Part shown: positions 16,178 to 26,139 of the stretch, piece after piece
How the letters are laid out: each line of letters opens with the position of its first letter
Numbering within the stretch: position 1 is the stretch's first letter
From: Dorea sp. D27
Lineage (GTDB): Bacteria; Bacillota; Clostridia; Lachnospirales; Lachnospiraceae
Direction of reading: 5' to 3'
NCBI RefSeq assembly: GCF_001185345.1
Contig: NZ_KQ236743.1
Coordinates: 502,343-560,760, forward strand
DNA length: 58,418 bases
Position numbers and translations under genes: made by a program
The notes under the pieces: model-generated
Seen by the model: the letters and a program-made list of their open reading frames with translations, nothing else
Database searches by the model: none
What the model was told of the DNA's origin: nothing

Positions 16178-17098
16178 CTATTTGACACTATCCGCCTCGT
16201 ATTCTTCCAGTACGGAACCCGCGAGATGGGAATGGAACAGGCCGCTTCGGAGCATCGCTATCTCGTGTCTATAAGGAGGATAAGACTTCTTGGGATTGTC
16301 AATTGACGGAATATACGGCGTCTCGAGAATCTTAGGTATATCCTGAAAGTCAGGATGGTGTACGATATAGGAGAGTGCGTCAAAACCGATTTCCCCGCTG
16401 CCGATGTTGATATGCCTGTCCTTTCGGGCGCCCTGCGGGTTGCGGCTGTCATTGATGTGGAATACCGCAATCTGATCCTTGCCGATTATCTTATCAAAAT
16501 GTTCCATGACACCGTCAAAATCATGGATGATATCATAACCGCTGTCATGTGTATGGCACGTATCAAAACATACTCTAAGCTTATCATTGCAGACGACGCC
16601 GTCATAGATGCGGGCGAGCTCTTCAAAAGTACGGCCGATCTCAGACCCCTTTCCGGCCATCGTCTCCAGCGCGATATGAACGGAGGTATCAGGAGTCAGT
16701 ATCTCATTAAGCCCCTTTATGATCTGGGCGATACCCTTTTCTGGCCCTTCGCCTACGTGGGCACCGGGATGGAGGACGAGGGTCCCGCTTCCGCACGCCG
16801 CGCTACGCTCAAGATCCATCCTGAGAAATTCTACGGCCAGTTCATATGTCCTTGGATTGACCGTATTGCCCAGATTGATAATATAGGGCGCGTGGATGAT
16901 AATATCGCTTATATTATGACGATTCATATATTCCCATGCAGCGTCTATATTCAGTTCGCTTATGTCCTTTCGTTTCGTATTTTGGGGAGCCCCGGTAAAT
17001 ACCATAAAGGTATCGGCACCGTAGGACACCGCTTCTTTTGCCGAGCCGAGCAGCATATCCTTTCCGCTCATGCTGACGTGGGAACCTATCTTTATCAC
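16178..17098 (-). CDS. nfo: Deoxyribonuclease IV (AP endonuclease)
   Basis: Cleaves 5' to abasic sites in base-excision repair. 306 residues with a TIM-barrel fold and the metal-ligand segments of the family: [10 protein letters not shown] at the start, [43 protein letters not shown] and the late [16 protein letters not shown]. All conserved His, Asp and Glu positions that I can check are present. It has its own terminator and sits 29 bases downstream of the Hrb gene, so the two may be co-transcribed; both belong to oxidative-damage defence. Confidence 0.95.
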   Translation of the reverse strand: MIKIGSHVSMSGKDMLLGSAKEAVSYGADTFMVFTGAPQNTKRKDISELNIDAAWEYMNRHNISDIIIHAPYIINLGNTVNPRTYELAVEFLRMDLERSAACGSGTLVLHPGAHVGEGPEKGIAQIIKGLNEILTPDTSVHIALETMAGKGSEIGRTFEELARIYDGVVCNDKLRVCFDTCHTHDSGYDIIHDFDGVMEHFDKIIGKDQIAVFHINDSRNPQGARKDRHINIGSGEIGFDALSYIVHHPDFQDIPKILETPYIPSIDNPKKSYPPYRHEIAMLRSGLFHSHLAGSVLEEYEADSVK

Positions 17099-17127
17099 TT
17101 TTGTATACCTCTCTTCTTATTCATTTG

Positions 17128-17766
17128 TCACTGCCTGCGGAACTTATCCTTTCCCTGGCCGCAGACCGGACATTTATAGGAATCAGGAAGGTCTTCAAAC
17201 GGCGTCTCGCCGTCGTACACATAACCGCATATGCTGCATACCCAAGCTCCGTCAGAGCTTTCTGCTTCTTCCGGCAGATAGGTAGGCGCGTTCTTCGGGC
17301 TCTTTCCTTTGACGACATTGTGGTAGTAAGCGTAAGTCATTGCCGGGGAATCTCCCAGGATATCACCATCGACAACTTCGCCGAGGAAGACGGTGTGGGT
17401 CGAAGTCTCCATCGTATCTATCACTTTACAGACGATATAGCCGCAGGAATCATCGATGACAGGAAGCCCTTTCTTCATGGTATGGCTGATGCCTTCAAAT
17501 TTGTCCACATCTTTACCGCATTGGAAACCGAACTGTCCGATGAGAGAAGAGGCCGAAGTCTCCGACAATATGGATATTGCGAAGAGGCCGCTTTTGGCGA
17601 TGCAGGAGTTGGTAAAGTTGTCATGGTTCATGCTGAGCGCGATGGTGGCTGGCTCCGACGTAATCTGCATGATGCTGTTGGCGACACAGCCGGTGCTGCG
17701 GTCACCGTCCAATGTAGATATGATATAGACGCCATAGGATAAGTTGCGGAATACATTTTTGTTCAT
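17128..17766 (-). CDS. Flavin reductase-rubredoxin fusion (high-molecular-weight rubredoxin, Hrb type)
   Basis: 212 residues. Positions 1 to about 155 form an FMN-binding flavin reductase domain ([39 protein letters not shown]). The C-terminal 45 residues are a rubredoxin with the two iron-binding pairs in [12 protein letters not shown] and YKCPVCGQG. This is the architecture of Moorella Hrb, which passes electrons from NAD(P)H to flavodiiron oxygen or NO reductases. No flavodiiron gene is in the window. RBS: AGGAGG. It is divergent from argS, with a 16-bp inverted repeat between them, and precedes nfo. Confidence 0.9.
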   Translation of the reverse strand: MNKNVFRNLSYGVYIISTLDGDRSTGCVANSIMQITSEPATIALSMNHDNFTNSCIAKSGLFAISILSETSASSLIGQFGFQCGKDVDKFEGISHTMKKGLPVIDDSCGYIVCKVIDTMETSTHTVFLGEVVDGDILGDSPAMTYAYYHNVVKGKSPKNAPTYLPEEAESSDGAWVCSICGYVYDGETPFEDLPDSYKCPVCGQGKDKFRRQ

Positions 17767-17824
17767 ATGCTTACCTCCTGATAATATAATAATAGTAATT
17801 GTTATTAATATAATACCATGTTAT

Positions 17825-17874
17825 GGGAAGTTTTGCAACAGCAGATTTAAAATATGGTTGTTGCAAAACTTCCC
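17825..17874. promoter_or_regulatory. Perfect 16-bp inverted repeat between divergent hrb-type gene and argS
   Basis: GGGAAGTTTTGCAACA (17825-17840) is mirrored exactly by TGTTGCAAAACTTCCC (17859-17874) across an 18-base spacer. There is no T-run on either side, so it is not a simple terminator. It could be a paired operator or a leader hairpin of argS. I do not recognise the binding protein. Confidence 0.6.
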
Positions 17875-17954
17875 TTGTGATAGAATAACTAGGTAAAATA
17901 CGTTATAATCAAGTTTTTCATATATAGAAGCCATATATGCAAGGAGGAGGCAAA

Positions 17955-19721
17955 ATGGAGAAAATAATCAGTCTCATCGAGAAAGAGATGGAAGAAGCGT
18001 TTGAGAAAGCAGGGTATGACAAGTGTTATGCCAAGGTGACGCTGTCCAACCGTCCCGACCTGTGCGAATATCAGTGTAACGGTGCGATGGCGGGTACGAA
18101 GGCATACCGGAAGGCGCCGTTGGTGATTGCAGAGGATGTAACGGCAAATCTTTCCGCAGATTCATGTATAAAAGAGGCAGTGGCTGTGAAGCCGGGATTC
18201 ATCAATATCCGGCTGAAAGAGTCATTTGCCGCGGGCTACCTGAATGAGATGAGTAACGACGACACACTTGGCTTGTCAAAAGCCGGGGAGCCGAAGATGA
18301 TCATCGTCGATTACGGCGGACCGAACGTAGCCAAGCCGCTTCATGTAGGACATCTGCGCTCCGCGATTATCGGAGAGAGCTTGAAGCGCATCGCGAGAGC
18401 GATGGGACACGTAGTGCTTGGTGATATCCACCTCGGCGACTGGGGATATCAGATGGGGCTGATCATCACAGAACTTAAATGCCGCCAGCCAAAGCTGCCC
18501 TACTTTGACGACAGCTTTGCAGGAGAATACCCGAAGGAAGCGCCATTTACCATCTCAGAGCTGGAAGAGATATACCCGGCGGCAAGCAGCAGGGCAAAAG
18601 AGGATGAGGACTACCGTGACCAGGCGCTCAATGCCACTTACCTTCTGCAGAACGGGCACCGAGGATATACTGCAGTCTGGAACCATATTATGGAAGTGTC
18701 TGTGGCGGATCTGAAGAAAAACTACGAGAACCTGGGGGTCAGCTTTGACCTGTGGAAAGGGGAGGCAGACGCGCAGAAATATATCCCGGATATGCTGAAG
18801 CGGCTGAAAGAAGAGGGACATGCCCGTTTCGATGACGGTGCCCTCGTGATTGATGTGCAGGAAGAGACGGACACGAAGGAAGTGCCTCCGTGCATGATTC
18901 AGAAATCGGACGGCGCGTCACTCTATGGGACGACCGACCTTGCGACGCTCGTGCAGAGAGAGCAGGACTATCATCCGGATGAAATCATATATGTTGTGGA
19001 CAAGCGGCAGGAACTGCACTTTGAACAGGTATTCCGGGCTGCTAAGAAGTCAGGCATCGTGAGGGAAGAGACGAAGCTTTGCTTCCTCGGTTTTGGCACG
19101 ATGAACGGAAAGGACGGAAAACCCTTCAAGACGAGGGAAGGCGGAGTAATGCGGCTGGAAAGCCTGATTGCTGAAATCGAGGAGGAGATGTACAAGAAGA
19201 TAAGCGATAACCGTACGGTGTCTGAGGAGAACGCGGCCCGTACAGCGCAGATAGTCGGCATGTCCGCCATCAAATACGGCGACTTATCCAACCAGGCGTC
19301 CAAAGATTATGTGTTCGATGTGGACAGGTTCACTTCTTTTGAAGGCAATACGGGACCGTATATCCTGTACACGATTGTGCGTATCAAGTCTATCCTGAAC
19401 AAATATAAGGAAAACGGCGGTTCCTTTGAAGGAATCAAGATGGAGGGAGCCCATTCCGAGAGCGAGAAGGCGCTTATGCTTGAAGCGGCCAAGTACAATG
19501 AAGTGATTCAGACCGCGTTCGACGATCTTGCGCCCCACAAGATTTGTGCCTATATATATGACCTGGCAAATGTCTTCAACCGTTTTTACCATGAGACGAA
19601 GATACTTGCGCAAGAAGACGGGAACAGGAAACAGAGCTATGTCGCGCTGCTCGTGCTGACGAAGAAGGTGCTGGAGGCATGTATCGGCCTGCTCGGATTC
19701 GAAGCACCTGAGAGGATGTAG
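17955..19721 (+). CDS. argS: Arginine-tRNA ligase
   Basis: A class I synthetase, 588 residues, charging tRNA-Arg. Order: N-terminal Arg-tRNA synthetase domain (about 1-110), Rossmann catalytic core with the HIGH-equivalent HVGHLRSA, the family-typical GDIHLGDWGYQMG, and a C-terminal DALR anticodon-binding domain. No KMSKS is needed in most ArgRS; the region here reads FGTMNGKDGKPFKTREGG. The start at 17955 was chosen because the earlier ATG at 17937 lies before the AGGAGGAGG ribosome-binding site. It is followed after 6 bases by an alanyl-tRNA editing gene, so quality control and charging are co-expressed. Confidence 0.96.
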   Translation: MEKIISLIEKEMEEAFEKAGYDKCYAKVTLSNRPDLCEYQCNGAMAGTKAYRKAPLVIAEDVTANLSADSCIKEAVAVKPGFINIRLKESFAAGYLNEMSNDDTLGLSKAGEPKMIIVDYGGPNVAKPLHVGHLRSAIIGESLKRIARAMGHVVLGDIHLGDWGYQMGLIITELKCRQPKLPYFDDSFAGEYPKEAPFTISELEEIYPAASSRAKEDEDYRDQALNATYLLQNGHRGYTAVWNHIMEVSVADLKKNYENLGVSFDLWKGEADAQKYIPDMLKRLKEEGHARFDDGALVIDVQEETDTKEVPPCMIQKSDGASLYGTTDLATLVQREQDYHPDEIIYVVDKRQELHFEQVFRAAKKSGIVREETKLCFLGFGTMNGKDGKPFKTREGGVMRLESLIAEIEEEMYKKISDNRTVSEENAARTAQIVGMSAIKYGDLSNQASKDYVFDVDRFTSFEGNTGPYILYTIVRIKSILNKYKENGGSFEGIKMEGAHSESEKALMLEAAKYNEVIQTAFDDLAPHKICAYIYDLANVFNRFYHETKILAQEDGNRKQSYVALLVLTKKVLEACIGLLGFEAPERM

Positions 19722-19727
19722 GAAAAG

Positions 19728-20888
19728 GTGGATGAGATGACAAGGAAATTGTTTTATGAAGACAGTCATATGCAGGAATTTGAAGCGGAGGTGCTGTCAT
19801 GTGAACCTTCCGGGGACGGATATATCATCACTCTTGATGAGACGGCCTTCTTCCCGGAAGGCGGTGGACAGTACGCTGATACAGGATGGCTTGGTGATGT
19901 CCGTGTTACGGATGTACATGAAAAAGGCGGTATTGTCAGGCATATGGCTGACAGGCCGCTGGAGCCGGGGACGAAAGTAAAAGGGCGGATCAACTGGGAA
20001 GAGCGGTTCGAGAAGATGCAGCAGCACTCGGGCGAACACATTATATCCGGGCTCGTTCACAAGAAGTTCGGCTATGACAACGTAGGATTCCATCTTGGGA
20101 GCGGGTACTGCACGATTGATTTCAACGGGCCGATAACGAATAGAGAGCTGAAGGAGATCGAGGAGCTTGCCAATGAAGCCGTGTTCAGAGACCTCGACAT
20201 CCAGGTCGCATATCCCTCAAACGAAGAATTGCAGAGCATTGATTACCGAAGCAAGATAGAGATAGAAGGGCAGGTGCGCATCGTAACCGTGCCAGGTTAT
20301 GATGTGTGTGCATGCTGTGCGCCCCATGTGGACAGGACAGGGGAAATCGGCCTTATCAAGCTGACGGATATGGTAAATTACAAAGGCGGGGAACGTATCA
20401 ACATGTTGTGCGGTATCCGTGCTCTCAGGGACTACCGGCAGAAGGAACGCAATGTCAAGGAAGTCTCGGCGCTTCTCTGTGCGAAGGAGGATGAGGTCGC
20501 GGAGGCAGTGAGACATCTGAAAGAGGAACAGATTCAGCAGAAAGGGAAGCTCGCTTCTCTCCAGCAGAAGCTGATTGCATATAAGGCGGCGGAAATCAGC
20601 GCGGACAGCGGGCGAGTGGTCGTGTTCGACTCTGAGCTTAGCGGGAACGGGCCAAGGGAACTTATGAATCTGCTTCTGGACAGAGGGGCACGCGTATGCG
20701 CCGTGCTGGCGGGCACGGACAGGGAAGGCTACCGTTATGTCATCGGAAGCAGGGCGGAAGATGTCCGCCCCCTGTGTAAGAGCATGAACAGCAGATTCTC
20801 CGGCAGAGGCGGAGGCAAGCCTGAGATGGTGCAAGGTTCGCTGGCCGGAGAGGAAAAAGAAATCCGAAGTTTTATAGAGGGCCTGTAG
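19728..20888 (+). CDS. Trans-acting alanyl-tRNA editing protein (AlaX-L type, with DHHA1 domain)
   Basis: Hydrolyses mischarged Ser- or Gly-tRNA-Ala in trans. 386 residues: an N-terminal AlaRS beta-barrel-like part (FFPEGGGQYADTG), the editing domain with zinc ligands in QQHSGEH and CACCAPH, a coiled segment at about 240-285 (rich in E, K and Q), and a C-terminal DHHA1-type domain ending SGRGGGKPEMVQGS. This is the AlaX form closest to the C-terminal half of AlaRS. The first ATG overlaps a weak GGTGG; the ATG three codons later is an alternative start. It lies in an operon with argS. Confidence 0.92.
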   Translation: MDEMTRKLFYEDSHMQEFEAEVLSCEPSGDGYIITLDETAFFPEGGGQYADTGWLGDVRVTDVHEKGGIVRHMADRPLEPGTKVKGRINWEERFEKMQQHSGEHIISGLVHKKFGYDNVGFHLGSGYCTIDFNGPITNRELKEIEELANEAVFRDLDIQVAYPSNEELQSIDYRSKIEIEGQVRIVTVPGYDVCACCAPHVDRTGEIGLIKLTDMVNYKGGERINMLCGIRALRDYRQKERNVKEVSALLCAKEDEVAEAVRHLKEEQIQQKGKLASLQQKLIAYKAAEISADSGRVVVFDSELSGNGPRELMNLLLDRGARVCAVLAGTDREGYRYVIGSRAEDVRPLCKSMNSRFSGRGGGKPEMVQGSLAGEEKEIRSFIEGL

Positions 20889-20953
20889 GCAGTTCTCTGA
20901 GTGAAAGCAGGGGAAGGGCGTATATAGCCGCGGCAGCGTGCTCCATTTTACGG

Positions 20954-20992
20954 AAAGCGATGCGGCAGGCATATGCGCTTTTCCTTTTTTTT
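20954..20992 (+). terminator. Probable terminator after the argS operon
   Basis: AAAGCGATGC...GCATATGCGCTTTT forms an imperfect hairpin followed by CC and eight T residues. Confidence 0.6.
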
Positions 20993-21027
20993 GACATTTA
21001 ACGATTTTCTCATGGTTTTATCACAGA

Positions 21028-21056
21028 TTGAACACAATTACACGGTACACTACATA
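21028..21056 (+). promoter_or_regulatory. Possible promoter of the HtrA gene
   Basis: TTGAAC at 21028-21033 and TACATA at 21051-21056 with a 17-base spacer. A second, better -35-like TTGACA at 20991 lacks a well-placed -10. Confidence 0.4.
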
Positions 21057-21114
21057 CATAAACAGTTAGAAATAATGGTTCATCTGACGTATAAAAACGA
21101 AAGGAGTCTTATAT

Positions 21115-22380
21115 ATGGATAATCAATATAATTATTATAATCCGGAGCAGGAGCATACAGGAGGGGCGCCCGGCGGTTATGACAATAAGCCGGAGCGGGT
21201 GAAGAAGACAGCACCGAAGTGGGTAAGGCTTGTAAGCTCTGCGCTTGTATTCGGCCTTGTGGCAAGCGTGGTATTCCAGACGGGCAATGTGGTCGGAAAT
21301 AAAATCTTCGGAACAGGCGGCAGCGAAAAGACTGCAAAGCAGACATCCACCGTAGGCAGCACAAAGCTGAACACGTCGACAAACAGCACGGTTAATTCGG
21401 ACATTGCCGATATAGCGAATAAGGCTATGCCGTCAGTCGTTTCCATCACAAACATGAGCGTTCAGCAGGTGCAGAACTTCTTCGGCGGCGTGCAGGAGCA
21501 GGAAAGCAAGAGCGTAGGTTCCGGCATTATCGTCGGACAGAATGACGACGAACTTCTTATCGTAACGAATAATCATGTGGTGGAAGGAAGTAATACGCTT
21601 ACCATATCCTTTATCGATGAAGAGAGTGTAGAAGCGAATGTAAAAGGTACGGACGCGGCGAAAGACCTGGCAGTGATTGCAGTGCCGCTGGATTCTATCA
21701 AGAGTTCCACGATGGACGCTATCGCGGTTGCAACGCTCGGTGATTCCACAAAGCTGAAGGTCGGCGAGCCGGCCATCGCGATTGGCAACGCCCTCGGCTA
21801 CGGCCAGTCTGTTACGACGGGTATCATCTCTGCGACGAACAGAGAACTTGACACGTATGACGGTGAACTGATTCAGACAGATGCCGCCATCAACCCAGGC
21901 AATAGCGGTGGCGCGCTTCTCAATGCCAATGGCGAGGTAATCGGAATCAACTCGATTAAAGTCGCTACCGACACGGTAGAAGGTATGGGTTACGCGATAC
22001 CGATATCCGATGCGGGCAGCATCATACAGAATCTGATGAATAAAGAGACACGTACGAAGGTTGCAGAAGGCGAGCAGGGATATCTTGGAATCCAGGGCGT
22101 GGACGTCAATTCCGAAAGTGCGCAGATGTATAATATGCCGACCGGCGTCTATATATCTGAAGTTATCGACGGCGGTGGTGCCAAGAAGGCGGGGCTTGCC
22201 AAAGGCAGTATTATCACTGAGCTTGACGGTTCGTCCATCAACAGTATGGATACATTGAAAGAACAGCTCCAGTATTATAAGGCGGGCGAGAAAGTTACGC
22301 TGACCGTACAGACGCCGGACAAGAGCGGAGAGTATAAAGAGAGCAGCGTAGAAGTAACCCTTGGAACAAGTGCACAATAA
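21115..22380 (+). CDS. HtrA/DegP-type membrane-anchored serine protease with PDZ domain
   Basis: 421 residues: a Gln/Asn/Tyr-rich cytoplasmic N-terminus, one transmembrane segment at about 38-58, a Ser/Thr/Asn-rich linker, then a trypsin-like domain with His154 (NNHVV), Asp184 (KDLAV) and Ser264 in GNSGG, and one PDZ domain from about 320. It is anchored outside the membrane and should degrade or hold misfolded exported proteins. AAAGGAG precedes the ATG. No CssRS-type two-component system adjoins it. glyA follows with its own promoter overlapping the stop codon. Confidence 0.94.
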   Translation: MDNQYNYYNPEQEHTGGAPGGYDNKPERVKKTAPKWVRLVSSALVFGLVASVVFQTGNVVGNKIFGTGGSEKTAKQTSTVGSTKLNTSTNSTVNSDIADIANKAMPSVVSITNMSVQQVQNFFGGVQEQESKSVGSGIIVGQNDDELLIVTNNHVVEGSNTLTISFIDEESVEANVKGTDAAKDLAVIAVPLDSIKSSTMDAIAVATLGDSTKLKVGEPAIAIGNALGYGQSVTTGIISATNRELDTYDGELIQTDAAINPGNSGGALLNANGEVIGINSIKVATDTVEGMGYAIPISDAGSIIQNLMNKETRTKVAEGEQGYLGIQGVDVNSESAQMYNMPTGVYISEVIDGGGAKKAGLAKGSIITELDGSSINSMDTLKEQLQYYKAGEKVTLTVQTPDKSGEYKESSVEVTLGTSAQ

Positions 22381-22389
22381 TGATATAAT
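22361..22389 (+). promoter_or_regulatory. Promoter of glyA overlapping the htrA stop codon
   Basis: TTGGAA at 22361-22366 lies inside the last codons of the protease gene, and TATAAT at 22384-22389 lies just after its stop, with a 17-base spacer. Confidence 0.65.
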
Positions 22390-22439
22390 GTACCTGGAAG
22401 GTAACGTATAAACACGAAAATTGCCTGGGAGGTACGAAG

Positions 22440-23678
22440 ATGTATTCATTTGACGAAATCAAAAAAGCAGACAGTGAAATAGCAGAGGCGATTCATTCAG
22501 AGATGGAGCGGCAGAATTCCCACATCGAACTGATTGCCTCTGAAAACTGGGTGAGCAAGGCCGTGATGGCGGCCATGGGAAGCCCTCTTACCAACAAGTA
22601 TGCGGAGGGATATCCGGGGAGACGTTACTATGGCGGATGCCAGTGTGTGGATATCGTGGAAAATCTGGCGCGTGAACGGGCGAAAAAGCTGTTCGGCTGC
22701 GATTATGTTAATGTACAGCCTCATTCCGGCGCGCAGGCTAACCTTGCCGCATATTTTGCTATGGTAGATCCCGGTGATAAGGTGCTGGGCATGAATCTGG
22801 ATCATGGAGGACATCTGACCCACGGGTCACCGGTGAATTTTTCCGGGAAGTATTTTGATATCGTATCTTACGGAGTCAACGATGAAGGTGTGATTGACTA
22901 TGACAACGTAAGGGAGATTGCACTTGGCGAAAGGCCAAAACTCATTATTGCAGGGGCCAGTGCGTATGCGAGGACGATAGATTTCAAACGGTTCCGGGAG
23001 ATTGCGGATGAGACGGGTGCATACCTGATGGTGGATATGGCTCATATAGCCGGTCTTGTAGCCGCGGGACTTCATCCGAGCCCGATACCGTACGCCGATG
23101 TGGTAACGACAACGACCCATAAGACGCTGCGCGGGCCAAGAGGCGGCATGATACTGTGCAACAGGGAAGCCGCGGACAAGTTCAACTTTGACAAGGCGAT
23201 ATTCCCGGGAACGCAGGGCGGTCCGCTGGAACATGTTATTGCAGGAAAGGCAGTCTGTTTCAAGGAGGCGCTTGAACCGGAATTCAAAGCATACCAGCAG
23301 CAGATTATCGACAACGCGCAGGCGCTGTGCAGGGGACTTATGGACAGAGGGGTAAGAATCATATCCGGAGGCACGGACAACCATCTCATGCTGGTGGATT
23401 TGAGCGAAGAGGAGGTTACAGGCAAGGATTTGGAGAGACGCCTGGACGAGGCTCATATTACATGCAACAAGAACACAATTCCAAATGACCCGCGTTCCCC
23501 GTTTGTGACGAGCGGAGTAAGACTTGGTACTCCGGCGGTGACGACGAGAGGGATGAAGGAAGAGGATATGGATGCCATCGCGGAAGCGATTGTGCTTGTG
23601 ATAAAAAGTGAAGAGAATATAGAAAAAGCAAAAGAAATTGTGGCAGGGCTTACGAAGAAGTATCCACTCTGCCAGTAG
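22440..23678 (+). CDS. glyA: Serine hydroxymethyltransferase
   Basis: A PLP enzyme converting serine and tetrahydrofolate to glycine and 5,10-methylene-THF, the main source of one-carbon units. 412 residues, normal length. The PLP lysine is in [15 protein letters not shown]; the N-terminal [13 protein letters not shown] and [12 protein letters not shown] segments are conserved. GGGAGG lies 8 bases before the start. It is monocistronic between HtrA and the copper operon. No purine or folate riboswitch is visible in the 59-base leader, unlike at pflB further on. Confidence 0.97.
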   Translation: MYSFDEIKKADSEIAEAIHSEMERQNSHIELIASENWVSKAVMAAMGSPLTNKYAEGYPGRRYYGGCQCVDIVENLARERAKKLFGCDYVNVQPHSGAQANLAAYFAMVDPGDKVLGMNLDHGGHLTHGSPVNFSGKYFDIVSYGVNDEGVIDYDNVREIALGERPKLIIAGASAYARTIDFKRFREIADETGAYLMVDMAHIAGLVAAGLHPSPIPYADVVTTTTHKTLRGPRGGMILCNREAADKFNFDKAIFPGTQGGPLEHVIAGKAVCFKEALEPEFKAYQQQIIDNAQALCRGLMDRGVRIISGGTDNHLMLVDLSEEEVTGKDLERRLDEAHITCNKNTIPNDPRSPFVTSGVRLGTPAVTTRGMKEEDMDAIAEAIVLVIKSEENIEKAKEIVAGLTKKYPLCQ

Positions 23679-23685
23679 TGAGAGT

Positions 23686-23737
23686 AAGGGGCTGGAGCTG
23701 CCGCGTACGAGAGCGGGGATCTGGCCCCTTTATTTTC
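23686..23737 (+). terminator. Possible terminator after glyA
   Basis: AAGGGGC (23686-23692) can pair with GCCCCTT (23724-23730), followed by TATTTTCATTT. The stem is short and the loop long, so the call is weak. Confidence 0.45.
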
Positions 23738-23772
23738 ATTTGATAATTTTTTTTCATTTTGTACGTTCTCCG

Positions 23773-23822
23773 TTGACAAATATACCGTATAGAGGTATAA
23801 TCTAAATACCCAATAGGGGTAT
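23773..23822 (+). promoter_or_regulatory. copA promoter with two CsoR-type operators
   Basis: A consensus promoter, TTGACA (23773-23778), 17 bases, TATAAT (23796-23801). One inverted repeat, TATACC-N7-GGTATA (23781-23799), lies between and over the -35/-10. A second, ATACCC-N5-GGGTAT (23806-23822), covers the start region. Both match the GGGGTAT-type half-sites of CsoR operators, and csoR is in the operon. Confidence 0.8.
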
Positions 23823-23838
23823 GAACGGAGGCGTTGAA

Positions 23839-26112
23839 ATGATTACAAAACAGTTTAATATAGGCGGTATGAGCTGTGCGGCCTGTTCCAGTGCGGTGGA
23901 GAGGGTTACGAGGAAGCTTGACGGTGTGGAACAGAGCAGCGTGAACCTGACGACCGGCATAATGACGATAACCTTTGACGAACAGGCATTGTCGGACGAA
24001 GTGATTATCAGAAAAGTGGAGAGGGCGGGATTCCAGGCAGTGCGCCATATCGATAAGAGCAAAGAAGAGAAGAAAGAAGAAGAAGCGGAGATGGAAGACG
24101 AGGTTCATAAGACGAGGACGCATCTCATCATCAATATTATCCTTGCCGTTCCTCTCCTCTATATTTCCATGGGGCATATGGTTCCGTTTCCGATGCCCCT
24201 CCCGGCACTGCTGGATATGCATCACAGCCCGCTCAATTTTGCGCTGGCGCAGCTCATACTTACGTCAGTCATTTTATTTAACGGAAGAAAATTCTACCTC
24301 GTCGGCTTTAAGAGTCTGTTCAGGGGACATCCGAATATGGATTCGCTTGTGGCGATTGGTACGGGAAGTGCATATGTGTACAGCCTTGTGATGACGTTTC
24401 TGATACGGTCGGACGATATGGCGGTCCACAACCTATACTATGAGTCGGCTGCTATCGTCGTGACGCTTGTCATGGTCGGTAAATATATGGAAGGCCGGAG
24501 CAAGAACAAGACGAAGGATGCCATACGGAAGCTGATGGAGCTGGCGCCGGACACGGCCTGCGTGCTGAGAGGCGGAGAACAGGCAGAAGTGCCGGTGGAA
24601 CAGGTTGGACTGGGAGAGCTGATTCTCATCAGGCCGGGTGATAAAGTGCCCCTTGACGGAACCATTACCGAAGGGCGCACGACGGTGGATGAATCCATGC
24701 TTACAGGTGAAAGTATCCCGGTAGAGAAGGAGGCGGGTTCCGAGGTAATAGGAGGCAGTGTCAATTACCAGGGTGCTGTCACGGTTAAGGTTACGCGCGT
24801 CGGTGCTGATACGACGCTTGCGAAGATTGTGAAGATGATGGAGGACGCCCAGGGTAAGAAAGCGCCTATCTCAAAACTTGCGGATACGGTAGCGGGGTAC
24901 TTTGTCCCTGCCGTCATGTGTATCGCGTTTGTAGCGGCTGTCGTGTGGGCGCTGCTCGGCCATGACGTTGCGTTCGTGCTTACCATATTCGTATCAGTGC
25001 TTGTCATTGCGTGTCCGTGCGCGCTCGGGCTTGCCACTCCAACCGCGATTATGGTCGGAACCGGGCTTGGGGCAGGTAACGGTATCCTGATTAAGAGTGG
25101 GGAGGCGCTTGAGATTGCACACAAAGCTGACGCGGTCGTGCTTGACAAGACAGGAACGATTACCGAAGGAAAGCCGGCGGTCATGAACATCGTAAGTCAA
25201 GACACGGCGGAAGAGCGGCTGCTGCAGATTGCGGCGTCCTGCGAACAGGCATCGGAGCATCCACTCGGACGTGCCATCGTGGATGAGGCAAAAAAGAGAG
25301 GTCTGCCGCTTCTGAGAGCAGAAGATTTCCAGAGCGTCACCGGACAGGGAATCGAGGCGGTTATCGAGGGCGACACATATTATATCGGAAACAAGAAGCT
25401 GTGCGAGTCTCTTGGGATTGGACTTGGAGCATACCGCAAGGCGGCAGAGGAAATTGCTGCGAAGGGGCAGACGCCTATGTTTGTCGTGCGAAAGTCCGAC
25501 AGACCGTCAGAAGGTGAGAAAGAGCCGGCTGCTCCGGCAGGGATTATCAGCGTGGCGGATCCGGTGAAGGAGACGAGCCGGGAAGCCATAGCACACATGA
25601 AGGAACTTGGCATTCAGGTCTATATGCTGACTGGTGATAACCGGTTGACGGCAGAGTATATTGGAGGTAAAGTAGGAGTAGACCATGTGGTCGCAGAGGT
25701 GCTGCCGAAGGATAAGGCAAATGTGGTGGAGAAGCTTCAGAAAGAAGGGCGCCGCGTGATGATGGTGGGTGACGGCATCAATGATGCTCCCGCGCTCGTA
25801 CAGGCGGACGTCGGAGTGGCAATTGGAAGCGGAAGTGATATCGCCATCGACTCAGGAGATATGGTTCTTATGAAGTCTGATCTGAATGATGTCTATAAGG
25901 CTATCCGGCTGAGCAACGCTACCATAAGAAATATCAAGCAGAACCTGTTCTGGGCGTTTTTCTATAACTGCTGTGGCATTCCGCTCGCAGCCGGAGCGCT
26001 GTACGCGATAAACGGGACGCTGCTGAATCCCGTCTTTGCGGGTCTTGCCATGTCCTTGAGCTCCGTGACCGTTGTGGGAAATGCACTCAGGCTTCGCAGG
26101 CTGAGATTATAG
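23839..26112 (+). CDS. copA: Copper-exporting P1B-type ATPase
   Basis: Pumps Cu(I) out across the membrane. 757 residues: one N-terminal heavy-metal-associated domain with GMSCAAC (Cys13, Cys16), an acidic/lysine-rich linker at about 75-92, eight membrane segments, the CPC ion motif in VIACPCALGLATP, the phosphorylation site DKTGT, the HP motif in SEHPLG and the hinge GDGINDAP. Start at 23839, not the ATG at 23821, because GGAGG sits between them. First gene of copA-csoR-copZ, controlled by two CsoR-type operators. Confidence 0.96.
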   Translation: MITKQFNIGGMSCAACSSAVERVTRKLDGVEQSSVNLTTGIMTITFDEQALSDEVIIRKVERAGFQAVRHIDKSKEEKKEEEAEMEDEVHKTRTHLIINIILAVPLLYISMGHMVPFPMPLPALLDMHHSPLNFALAQLILTSVILFNGRKFYLVGFKSLFRGHPNMDSLVAIGTGSAYVYSLVMTFLIRSDDMAVHNLYYESAAIVVTLVMVGKYMEGRSKNKTKDAIRKLMELAPDTACVLRGGEQAEVPVEQVGLGELILIRPGDKVPLDGTITEGRTTVDESMLTGESIPVEKEAGSEVIGGSVNYQGAVTVKVTRVGADTTLAKIVKMMEDAQGKKAPISKLADTVAGYFVPAVMCIAFVAAVVWALLGHDVAFVLTIFVSVLVIACPCALGLATPTAIMVGTGLGAGNGILIKSGEALEIAHKADAVVLDKTGTITEGKPAVMNIVSQDTAEERLLQIAASCEQASEHPLGRAIVDEAKKRGLPLLRAEDFQSVTGQGIEAVIEGDTYYIGNKKLCESLGIGLGAYRKAAEEIAAKGQTPMFVVRKSDRPSEGEKEPAAPAGIISVADPVKETSREAIAHMKELGIQVYMLTGDNRLTAEYIGGKVGVDHVVAEVLPKDKANVVEKLQKEGRRVMMVGDGINDAPALVQADVGVAIGSGSDIAIDSGDMVLMKSDLNDVYKAIRLSNATIRNIKQNLFWAFFYNCCGIPLAAGALYAINGTLLNPVFAGLAMSLSSVTVVGNALRLRRLRL

Positions 26113-26139
26113 GAAGAATACACGAAGAGGAGATGAACT

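Noticed and set aside
16355..17179. 274-codon plus-strand ORF opposite nfo
   Set aside because: Antisense shadow; nfo has all family motifs.
22381..22439. Riboswitch upstream of glyA
   Set aside because: The leader is under 60 bases and shows no glycine, THF or ZTP motif.
21433..22449. 338-codon minus-strand ORF opposite htrA
   Set aside because: Antisense shadow with basic, repetitive composition.
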